5,384 bases of DNA from Desulfobulbaceae bacterium (lineage in GTDB: Bacteria; Desulfobacterota; Desulfobulbia; Desulfobulbales; Desulfobulbaceae), in the NCBI GenBank assembly GCA_027011235.1, contig JALVAI010000464.1, positions 1-5,384 of the forward strand. The letters run 5' to 3'. The notes under the pieces are model-generated. The model saw only the letters and a program-made list of their open reading frames with translations, was not told where the DNA came from and did no database searches. Every line of letters starts with the position of its first letter. The first letter of the stretch is position 1. Made by a program: the position numbers and the translations under genes. This document shows positions 1 through 5,384 of the stretch, piece after piece.

Positions 1-13
1 GTGGAAATGGCAT
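1..13 (-). CDS. Possible first codons of a downstream gene leaving the window
   Basis: On the minus strand an ATG at 13-11 is followed by only three more complete codons (M-P-F-P) before the window ends, so no function can be given. The reason for listing it is the AGGAGG at 24-29 (minus strand), a near-perfect Shine-Dalgarno core, 10 nt upstream of the ATG, which is slightly long but workable. It would be the next gene in the same direction as the regulator. The ATG sits in the 3' arm of a perfect hairpin, and an open plus-strand frame crosses the same bases, so this start may be chance. Confidence 0.22.
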
Positions 14-39
14 AAATCCGAATCCTCCTCGGATTTATG
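11..39 (-). promoter_or_regulatory. Perfect 10-bp hairpin with AGGAGG in the loop
   Basis: Positions 11-20 (CATAAATCCG) and 30-39 (CGGATTTATG) are perfect inverted repeats around a 9-nt loop. Read on the minus strand, the loop is AGGAGGATT and the 3' arm ends in ATG. No T run follows on either strand, so it does not look like an intrinsic terminator. It could be a translation-control hairpin for a gene starting at 13, a dyad operator, or a stem that works with Rho or protects a 3' end. The inverted repeat is certain; its role is not. Confidence 0.4.
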
Positions 40-50
40 ATCGGTCTTCA

Positions 51-135
51 GGAAAGAAAAGTGGAAGGAAATACAGAAAGAAAATACAGGGAAGAAAAGT
101 TGGTTATAAAAGTTGAGAGAAGAAGAGGAAGAAAA
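51..135 (-). other. Pyrimidine-rich, G-poor downstream region (possible Rho-utilisation tract)
   Basis: Downstream of the regulator's stop, about 85 bases are nearly all purine on the plus strand: I count 12 pyrimidines, of which only 2 are C. The minus-strand transcript would therefore be rich in C and U with almost no G (about 26 C to 2 G). Such C-over-G stretches are typical of Rho-utilisation sites, and no convincing intrinsic terminator follows the regulator gene, so Rho-dependent ending is a reasonable inference. A plus-strand frame rich in Lys and Arg codons also crosses here and would give the same skew. Confidence 0.3.
64..89. repeat. Two abutting 13-bp tandem repeats
   Basis: GAAGGAAATACAG (64-76) is followed immediately by AAAGAAAATACAG (77-89), matching at 11 of 13 positions and sharing the block AAATACAG. 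The related string AAAAGTTG also occurs twice nearby (95-102 and 108-115), with AAAAGTGG at 57-64. They may be binding sites for a regulator, or only low-complexity purine sequence. Confidence 0.45.
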
Positions 136-174
136 TCACTCATGCATTTTCAAACCGCCAAGTTTGATACATTT

Positions 175-3100
175 TCAGGTCGCCGCTGACACCCGAAAGA
201 GCAGTTCATCGATTTCGTCCTGGGTATAACCCTGGTCCCGCAGGGTCTGCCGATACTGCTGCATCAGTTTTTTGGCCTTGAGCATATTACCTGAGCGCAG
301 GTAGAGTGCGTACAGCAGGGTGATAAGATGGTCATCCATCGGGCACCGTTGCAGTGCTTTTTCCGTTATTTCGATTGCCTCGTCGGTACAGTCCGATTCG
401 GTGAGAAGAACCCCGTACCGGTGGGCTATCCTGGCCATCAGGTTCAGAAGATGATCATACCAGGCAGCGGTTTCCCCTGAAAACAGATCGCTTGTGGCCG
501 AGGATACCGGTTCCCAGAGTTGCAGCGCCTTGAAAAAGCTGTTTCCCGCCTGCCAGAAGTTTTCCATCCGTACATGACGCAATCCTTCATTGGCCAGGGC
601 CAGAAATTCTATCCCATCAACACGGCAGTTGTTCAGGCAGAGCATGGATTTACGCATTGTCAGGTAGGTCGCGGCAGGGCAGGGGAGCTTTTGCTCGAAC
701 ACCTTGCGCAGGCGCGTGACAAGGGTATCCAGCTTGGTTCTGGTCTTGTCGGGAGGACTCTCCGGCCAGAGTGCGAGTTGTATTTTTTCCTGGTTCATCT
801 GCTGTTTTTTTTCAGAAAGCAGTAACGCCATCAGGTTCCGCTGGGCAGGGGTCAGATCATCGATCGTCAGAACGGTTTTTCCCTCAATCTTGACGGCAAA
901 GGTACCGAGAATCGATATTTCCAGCAGCGGCAACCACCGACTTTTTTCATCATAGACCACCCCAAGCTGCTGCCGGGCAAGGGCCTGGGCAAATTGCGGC
1001 TGGATGTCGTGACGCACGGCCAGGCCAAGCAGCTCGCGCATAGCCTGCGGTTCCCATCCCCAGAAACAGGAGAAGCTGTATTGCTGCATCAGCTCAAGTC
1101 CTGTGGTCAGTTCTGCAAGGGTTTCTTCCTGTCTTCCTGTACGGTTGCAGAGTCGGGCCATCTGCCAGGCGGCGATTGTCTGCAGATAGGCTGAAGGAAG
1201 TTGTTTTGCCCTTTTCAGCCCCTTTTGCAGCAATTTTTCCGCCTTGTTATACTCCCCTGTTTCGGTAAAGGTTGCTCCGCAGATGATACAACAGAGGGCG
1301 GTATAGAAAGGCCCGCCCGCGACTTCCCGCAGTTTCAGCGCTTCGGCGGCCGCCTGTTGCGCCGCCTCATGGTTTCCTGCAAGGGCCATGACATAACTGA
1401 GCCATTGGCAGAACTGGCTGCGCATATGCGGGGTCCTGGCCGTTGCCGATACCTTCATCCCCCGGTGCAGCATGTGTTCGGCCTGTTTGGACTTGCCTGC
1501 CTGGATCAGGCCGATACTACCCCAAACATAGCCAAAGGGTGCGGCCAGGGTCTGTTCAATAAGGAGTGAATCAATATAGGCACGTAACAGGTGTAGTTGA
1601 TGGTTGAAGGCAATCAGGTCGCCTGATTTACAGAGGATATTGATCTGGAGGACGCGCAGGGTAAGTTTGTTTGCCACCCCGACCAGCGGGTCCTGGAGGA
1701 GGTGGGCTGCAAGTTCGATTTCCTGCAGGCAGGCATGGTCGTTATCGCAGAGGGTTTCAATGTAGCCGCAGATAAAGCGGCCGGCGGCAATGCCGTTATG
1801 GATATTGTGCTGTTCGGCAAGTTCACGGGAAAACTGCGCATAGGTACGCGCCTTGGGCAGCGCAAAAAGGAAAAAGGCAAAGCCTGCCCCCAGGTTGCGG
1901 GCAATGAGTACCCGGGCCTGCAGGGGCAGGGTGTCCCGGTTCTTGATAAAAAGCTCTTCGGTGCGTTCCAGCAGCAGGGCCCCGTCATTATAGAGACCGG
2001 AGACCACAAAATGGAAGAAGATGAGATGGGCCAGGGCAAGTATTTCTCCGGTTTCATCTCCAGCCTCGACAAAGAGGGTACGGGCGCTTGTTAGCAGGGG
2101 AAAGGCCTTCTTTGGAGTTGAGTCGGAATGAACTATTGCCGCGAAAAAGGTAAGCCATGGGTAATGGAGCAATTTTTTTTCCGGGATTGTCTGTAACAGG
2201 GTCAACAGCGTCACTATCCGGTTCTTTGCTATCAGGTTTAAACCTTCCCGGCGCAGGATCTCCTCCATAACCGCATAATTTTCTTCTTCCCGGAAGTAAA
2301 ACAGGGCCCGAACAGTTGCTCCCCGATTAAGAAAGTAGTTGGCCGCATCCCGGTATACCCTGTGGATTGTTTCTTTATCCAGCTCGCGGGTGGCCTGTTC
2401 CTGGAGAAATTCCTGGAACAGGTGATGAAAACGAAATGTTGTCTGCCGCTCATCCAGGGGATAGATAAAAAAATTATCCAGCATCAGGTCGGTGAGTATT
2501 GCGCCAATGGTTGCCCTGCCGGTAATGAGTTTTGCCAGTTCAACCGGAATCGTGTCCAGCAGGGAGAGCTGCATCAGAGTAAAATGCAGATCCTTGGGGA
2601 CATGGGTCAGGATTTCGTTGCGAAAATATTGGACAATTTGTTTAGCAGAGAGATCGGCGGGCATCTTGGTACCGATTTTTTCGGAAAACATGGCTGAGTT
2701 TTGATGGGCAGCCGCATGTGCCGCCAGCAAAATACCCATGATCCATCCGCTGGTCTTATCGAGGATTCGCTGGGCATCAAGGCGGGAGATCGGCCTGTCG
2801 AGAATGGTGGCAAACAGTTCTTCCACCTCTTTGAGGGCAAAACTGAGATTTTGATTTCCCAGGCTGATGATATTGGTGCCGTAGCGAAGGGTCTTGGTAT
2901 CGAGAAGCAGGGGCCTGCGACTGATAAGAATAAAATGGAGACGGGGGGGAGAGGTATCGATAAGATAACTGAGCAGGGCGTTGAAGAGGGGAACATGCTC
3001 GCCGAGATGGAGATCGTCGAAGACGATATACAGGTCATCGGCAAGATACCTGTCAAGATCGGTCAGGAGGATGTTGGCGCAGTGGATGATATCAAGGGAG

Positions 3101-3456
3101 TCTATCTCTTCCTGCCCCATGATGCGGGTCAGCCGGGGCGAGGAAAAGCCCGGCAGTTTCTGCTCAAGGTTTTCCAGAAGTGAGGAGAGCATCAGGGCCG
3201 GTTCTCCGTCTTCCGGCCCGATCTGATACCAGGAAAACCGAAGGGCAAAATGTTGGAGAAACTGCAGGGCCAGAGTTGATTTTCCCTGACCGGCCTGGGC
3301 CTCGATGACGATTGCCTTGCAGTTGCAGGCTGACTTGCCGAGGATTTTGGTCACCAGGTCGCTTCGGAACAGGGTGGTTTCCGCACCCACCTGTGGTGGA
3401 TAGAATTTGTTTGAAGAGTGTTCCTGATGCCGGGTTGTGGAAAAGACCATGGCCAT
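175..3456 (-). CDS. MalT-like STAND ATPase / TPR / C-terminal wHTH-BTAD transcriptional regulator
   Basis: A large ATP-dependent transcriptional regulator, cytoplasmic, probably switched by a ligand. Residues 53-60 (AQAGQGKS) are a Walker A motif with Lys59. Residues 142-150 (LYIVFDDLH) are a Walker B with the acidic pair D147-D148, and LISRRP near 177-182 matches the arginine motif of MalT-type STAND ATPases. FRFHHLFQEFL at 341-351 is the conserved motif of the MalT-like family. Residues of about 370-830 are helix-rich and TPR-like (for example AGNHEAAQQAAAEAL and TGEYNKAEKLLQKGL), the usual effector-sensing region. From about 843, LEISILGTFAVKIEGK opens an OmpR/SARP-type winged helix (to about 920), followed by a BTAD-like helical domain (about 940-1085). 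There is no LuxR helix-turn-helix at the C-terminus. An in-frame stop at 3460-3462 limits the start to ATG 3456 or ATG 3450. GAGAG (3457-3461) is 6 nt from the second and abuts the first, so 3450 is the likelier start. The target is unknown; the adjacent pump genes are a candidate. Confidence 0.93.
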   Translation of the reverse strand: MAMVFSTTRHQEHSSNKFYPPQVGAETTLFRSDLVTKILGKSACNCKAIVIEAQAGQGKSTLALQFLQHFALRFSWYQIGPEDGEPALMLSSLLENLEQKLPGFSSPRLTRIMGQEEIDSLDIIHCANILLTDLDRYLADDLYIVFDDLHLGEHVPLFNALLSYLIDTSPPRLHFILISRRPLLLDTKTLRYGTNIISLGNQNLSFALKEVEELFATILDRPISRLDAQRILDKTSGWIMGILLAAHAAAHQNSAMFSEKIGTKMPADLSAKQIVQYFRNEILTHVPKDLHFTLMQLSLLDTIPVELAKLITGRATIGAILTDLMLDNFFIYPLDERQTTFRFHHLFQEFLQEQATRELDKETIHRVYRDAANYFLNRGATVRALFYFREEENYAVMEEILRREGLNLIAKNRIVTLLTLLQTIPEKKLLHYPWLTFFAAIVHSDSTPKKAFPLLTSARTLFVEAGDETGEILALAHLIFFHFVVSGLYNDGALLLERTEELFIKNRDTLPLQARVLIARNLGAGFAFFLFALPKARTYAQFSRELAEQHNIHNGIAAGRFICGYIETLCDNDHACLQEIELAAHLLQDPLVGVANKLTLRVLQINILCKSGDLIAFNHQLHLLRAYIDSLLIEQTLAAPFGYVWGSIGLIQAGKSKQAEHMLHRGMKVSATARTPHMRSQFCQWLSYVMALAGNHEAAQQAAAEALKLREVAGGPFYTALCCIICGATFTETGEYNKAEKLLQKGLKRAKQLPSAYLQTIAAWQMARLCNRTGRQEETLAELTTGLELMQQYSFSCFWGWEPQAMRELLGLAVRHDIQPQFAQALARQQLGVVYDEKSRWLPLLEISILGTFAVKIEGKTVLTIDDLTPAQRNLMALLLSEKKQQMNQEKIQLALWPESPPDKTRTKLDTLVTRLRKVFEQKLPCPAATYLTMRKSMLCLNNCRVDGIEFLALANEGLRHVRMENFWQAGNSFFKALQLWEPVSSATSDLFSGETAAWYDHLLNLMARIAHRYGVLLTESDCTDEAIEITEKALQRCPMDDHLITLLYALYLRSGNMLKAKKLMQQYRQTLRDQGYTQDEIDELLFRVSAAT

Positions 3457-3471
3457 CTCTCAAGAGTTGAG
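3457..3471 (-). promoter_or_regulatory. Ribosome binding site of the regulator, overlapped by a small inverted repeat
   Basis: On the minus strand GAGAG (3457-3461) is the only Shine-Dalgarno-like string before the regulator and favours the ATG at 3450 (spacing 6 nt). It overlaps an inverted repeat CTCAA-GAG-TTGAG (3459-3471 on the plus strand; 5-bp arms, 3-nt loop). If the RNA folds, most of the binding site is paired. The arms are short and AT-containing, so the stem would be weak. Confidence 0.4.
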
Positions 3472-3616
3472 TGGATAAACCAGCATGGCTGAACCAGGGA
3501 AGCGGACGTGGTGAAGACTCCGATCTGGCCGGCCATCAAAAATGACACCCCTGCACTGGTATGAAAAACAGGCCCGGTGTACATCTGCTATCTATCAGGC
3601 CTATGGGGATTATTTC

Positions 3617-3645
3617 TGCATACAGAATTTTGGGGAATCGGTCAA
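3617..3645 (-). promoter_or_regulatory. Candidate sigma-70 promoter for the regulator gene
   Basis: On the minus strand TTGACC (3640-3645; five of six bases of the -35 consensus) is separated by exactly 17 nt from TATGCA (3617-3622; three of six of the -10 consensus). A start site would lie roughly 150 nt upstream of the regulator's ATG. The weak -10 would suit an activator-dependent or weak promoter. Its -35 overlaps the end of the T tract of the upstream terminator. I saw no better pair in the intergenic region, but I checked by eye only. Confidence 0.3.
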
Positions 3646-3683
3646 AGAAAAACCGGCAAGACTCCCGGCAGCCGTTTGCCCGG
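3644..3683 (-). terminator. Probable intrinsic terminator of the adaptor/outer-membrane factor operon
   Basis: Read on the minus strand, CCGGGCAA (3676-3683) pairs with TTGCCGG (3653-3659), giving seven base pairs with one bulged G. The GC-rich segment between them could form additional pairs. The stem is followed at once by TTTTTCTTT (3644-3652). The position, 43 to 83 nt past the stop codon of the outer-membrane factor, fits transcription ending there and the regulator being a separate unit. The long inner loop and bulge lower confidence. Confidence 0.5.
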
Positions 3684-3708
3684 CATGGAAGGAAATTTTG
3701 CCCTTGAA

Positions 3709-3723
3709 TGCAACCTTGTTGCA
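3709..3723 (-). other. Small perfect stem-loop just after the outer-membrane factor stop
   Basis: TGCAAC (3709-3714) and GTTGCA (3718-3723) form a 6-bp stem with a 3-nt loop, three bases past the TAA of the outer-membrane factor gene. No T run follows directly on the minus strand, so it is not a classic terminator alone. It may protect the 3' end or may be chance. Confidence 0.3.
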
Positions 3724-3726
3724 GTG

Positions 3727-5139
3727 TTACCGGGCAACCGTTGATTTTGCCTCCATGGATGGTTGTTCAAAGCTGCCGCCAAGGGCCAGGTGCAGCCGAA
3801 CCCGATTGACAAGCCGTTTGCTGGTGACATCAAGGCGGGCGATTTTGGCCCCTATCCATTCTTGCTGGATCGTCAACACGTCCAAGAGTGGTATCTGGCC
3901 GATTTCGTATTGTTTTTTGGTCTGCTGATAGGCGATTTTATTTTCTTTTTCCTTGATGCCGAGATATTCTTCCCGTTTTGCCAGGTGTTCCTCGGCCGCC
4001 AGGCTTGTTTCAACCTCCTTGAAGGCCTGCAGCGCCTTCTGGGCATAGGCGGCAATGGCGGCCTTTTGTTCGGCGGTCGCCTTTTGTACTTCCGCCTCAA
4101 TGGCGCCGCCCGTGTACAGGGGAGAAAAAAGCCCGGCGGCCAGACCGGCAATGGCATTGTTGAGGCTGTTGATACCAAAACCGATGGAGAAGGTAAAGCG
4201 GGGCAGATGCAGGAGGTTGGCCTCCTTTTCCTTGTAGAATGCCCGGGCAACCTGCCGTTCAGCGGCAATAAGGTCGGGTCGTCGTTCCAGGATTTCCGAA
4301 GGAATCCCGGTCGGGATCGGGGGCGGTACTGCAACCAGTTTGTCGGCGGTTTTCAGGTCGGCCGATGGATATCTTCCCAGCAGCAGCTCCAGACTGCGCA
4401 GAGAATTTTCATAGGCGGCAAGGGCGCTGCGGGCGGCGTCCCGTGCCGACGCCAGGGACCCCTTTGCCAGGTGGACATCACGCTCCGATCCCTGGCCGAT
4501 TTGCTGTCTTGCCCTGGTGATCTGCAGGTTTTTCTTTTGCAGACCAACAATCTCTTGGGCAAAGCGATGCTGCAGTTTTGCCGTGATTGCCATGAACCAG
4601 CCGTCGGCCACCGAGGCTGCCAGCGATTGACGGGCAAATTTATAATCCGCCTCCGTGGCCTGCATGTTTTCTGTTTTTGCGGCAACTCCGGTACGGATTC
4701 TTCCCCAGACATCGGCCTCCCAGGACACATTAAGACCGGCAAATGATTTTTCCACCGCCCCCTTGTACTCCGTGTCTTTTGCGGATGCGCTGAGGCCGAC
4801 TGTGGGTTTGAGTTTGGATTCCGCCTGGGCGACAAAGGCCCGGGCCTGTTCCACCTGTGCCTGCCTGATTTTCAGGCCCGGATTTTTTTTCAGCGCTTCG
4901 TTTACCAGGTCGTCTAATTTCGGGTCCTTGAAACTTTTCAGCCAGCCGTCATCAACGGTTCCTTCCCGGGCCGCCGCTGCAAATTTTTTCGGGATATGTT
5001 TGCTGACGGCATCGCCCTTGATCGAGGCAACGGCTTCCTCGTGGGTGGCAACCTGTCCGGCGCATCCCTGGAGAAGGAGCAGGAGGAGCAGAGAGGGCAG
5101 GAGCGGGAAAAGATCAATCTGTAGAGATGGTTTGGGCAT
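3727..5139 (-). CDS. NodT/OprM-family outer-membrane efflux lipoprotein (TolC-like)
   Basis: The outer-membrane channel of a tripartite pump: it forms a trimeric barrel with a long periplasmic helical tunnel that docks with the adaptor. The N-terminus has a leucine-rich lipoprotein signal with lipobox LQGC and acceptor Cys26; residue +2 is Ala rather than Asp, consistent with outer-membrane sorting. Family motifs are present in order: DDGWLKSFKDPKLDDLV (about 63-79), VSWEADVWGRIR (about 138-149), IPSEILERRPDLIAAERQ (about 279-296), LFSPLYTGGAIEA (about 337-349) and YEIGQIPLLDVL (about 411-422). At 470 residues it has the full length expected for the family and shows no frameshift. The start is set by the signal peptide and by AGGAAA 6 nt upstream. 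It lies 13 nt after the adaptor gene, so it is probably co-transcribed with it. The exported substrate cannot be told from this sequence. Confidence 0.95.
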   Translation of the reverse strand: MPKPSLQIDLFPLLPSLLLLLLLQGCAGQVATHEEAVASIKGDAVSKHIPKKFAAAAREGTVDDGWLKSFKDPKLDDLVNEALKKNPGLKIRQAQVEQARAFVAQAESKLKPTVGLSASAKDTEYKGAVEKSFAGLNVSWEADVWGRIRTGVAAKTENMQATEADYKFARQSLAASVADGWFMAITAKLQHRFAQEIVGLQKKNLQITRARQQIGQGSERDVHLAKGSLASARDAARSALAAYENSLRSLELLLGRYPSADLKTADKLVAVPPPIPTGIPSEILERRPDLIAAERQVARAFYKEKEANLLHLPRFTFSIGFGINSLNNAIAGLAAGLFSPLYTGGAIEAEVQKATAEQKAAIAAYAQKALQAFKEVETSLAAEEHLAKREEYLGIKEKENKIAYQQTKKQYEIGQIPLLDVLTIQQEWIGAKIARLDVTSKRLVNRVRLHLALGGSFEQPSMEAKSTVAR

Positions 5140-5145
5140 GACAGC

Positions 5146-5151
5146 TTTCCT
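5146..5151 (-). promoter_or_regulatory. Ribosome binding site of the outer-membrane factor gene
   Basis: AGGAAA on the minus strand lies 6 nt upstream of ATG 5139 and one base after the adaptor's TAA (5153-5155). It fixes the start and suggests that translation of the two genes is linked. Confidence 0.7.
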
Positions 5152-5152
5152 G

Positions 5153-5384
5153 TTAATGGAATTTAAGAAAGTTTCTCCAACTGAGCATCCGCATCAACAT
5201 CTTTCTGATAATAATGACATGATGCCAGCGTTTACTGTAGATGGCTACTTCGGCGTCACTACCCAGCGGAATAAAATAATTGCTCAGGTCACTGTCGATT
5301 TTGATGATGACCGGTATTTCCCCTTCGGGTAACTGCCTGGACATGGAAACCATGGTCCGGTCAGGGGACAGCTCTCCCTCGGCA
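5153..5384 (-). CDS. HlyD/EmrA-family periplasmic adaptor (membrane fusion protein), C-terminal part
   Basis: Only the last 76 or so residues are in the window; the frame is open to the right edge, so the gene continues outside and the Met at 5353 is internal. The visible part, including PVIIKIDSDL, FIPLGSDAEVAIYS and the tail RKMLMRMLSWRNFLKF, resembles the final beta-barrel strand and the basic, aromatic tail of HlyD/AaeA/EmrA-like adaptors. From memory, tails of this kind (RK-L-RM-SW-N) are common in adaptors partnered with FUSC/aromatic-acid-efflux or DUF2955-type permeases, which I cannot check here. Adaptors join an inner-membrane transporter to the outer-membrane channel, here the gene 13 nt downstream. 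A regular stop codon (TAA) ends it. Confidence 0.82.
   Translation of the reverse strand, partial: AEGELSPDRTMVSMSRQLPEGEIPVIIKIDSDLSNYFIPLGSDAEVAIYSKRWHHVIIIRKMLMRMLSWRNFLKFH

Noticed and set aside
150..167. Inverted repeat TCAAAC / GTTTGA just past the regulator's stop as an intrinsic terminator
   Set aside because: The stem is short and AT-rich, and on the minus strand it is followed by AAAATGCATG rather than a T run.
2173..2180. Eight-base homopolymer in the regulator gene (others at 805-812 and, in the outer-membrane factor, 4883-4890) as slippage or phase-variation sites
   Set aside because: All three encode ordinary Lys-Lys pairs in conserved frames, are at the lower limit of length for slippage, and show no alternative product.
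3526..3535. 10-bp palindrome TGGCCGGCCA in the intergenic region as an operator
   Set aside because: It is a simple GC palindrome that is common by chance, with no second copy seen and no match to a known operator.
3351..3584. 77-codon minus-strand open frame overlapping the regulator's start
   Set aside because: No ribosome binding site, no recognisable domain, and its 3' half is simply the regulator's sequence in another frame.
3542..3928. 128-codon plus-strand open frame starting in the intergenic region
   Set aside because: No Shine-Dalgarno upstream of its ATG, no recognisable protein features, and its second half is antisense to the outer-membrane factor.
3763..4746. 327-codon plus-strand open frame opposite the outer-membrane factor
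   Set aside because: It is fully antisense to a gene with clear family motifs, its translation resembles no family I know, and no ribosome binding site was seen.
4655..5332. 225-codon plus-strand open frame across the adaptor/outer-membrane factor junction
   Set aside because: It runs antisense to two well-supported genes and crosses their junction; the composition (Ser/Ala/Phe-rich) is typical of a shadow frame.

Overview
The window is a stretch of chromosome from a Gram-negative bacterium. The main evidence is a TolC/NodT-type outer-membrane efflux lipoprotein directly preceded by the end of a HlyD-type periplasmic adaptor, which only makes sense in a two-membrane envelope. Composition is moderately GC-rich by eye, and the large regulator is of a type I associate with delta-proteobacterial (Desulfobacterota-like) and similar environmental genomes. 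That taxonomic guess is weak inference. No phage, IS, CRISPR, tRNA or rRNA signal was seen.

All confident genes lie on the minus strand, so the window reads from right to left. From 5384 to 5153 is the C-terminal end of a membrane-fusion/adaptor protein whose start lies beyond the right edge. Thirteen bases after its stop codon begins a 470-residue outer-membrane factor lipoprotein (5139 to 3727), with a good ribosome binding site inside the short gap, so the two are almost certainly one operon. A 270-base intergenic region (3457-3726) follows. It holds a probable intrinsic terminator, a weak promoter candidate overlapping the terminator's T tract, and a small inverted repeat over the ribosome binding site of the next gene. 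That gene (3456 to 175) is a 1093-residue regulator combining a MalT-like STAND ATPase, a long TPR-like helical region and a C-terminal winged helix plus BTAD domain. The last 174 bases at the left are non-coding or contain gene edges: a strongly purine-rich plus strand, two tandem 13-bp repeats, and a 10-bp perfect hairpin with AGGAGG in its loop.

Working model (inference): the adaptor and outer-membrane factor form two parts of a tripartite export or efflux pump, with the inner-membrane permease presumably encoded beyond the right edge. The ATP-dependent regulator next to them is a candidate for controlling the pump in response to a small molecule, but nothing in the sequence proves that link and it appears to be a separate transcription unit. 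I see no clearly undescribed system. The more unusual items are the regulator's domain order and the left-edge hairpin.
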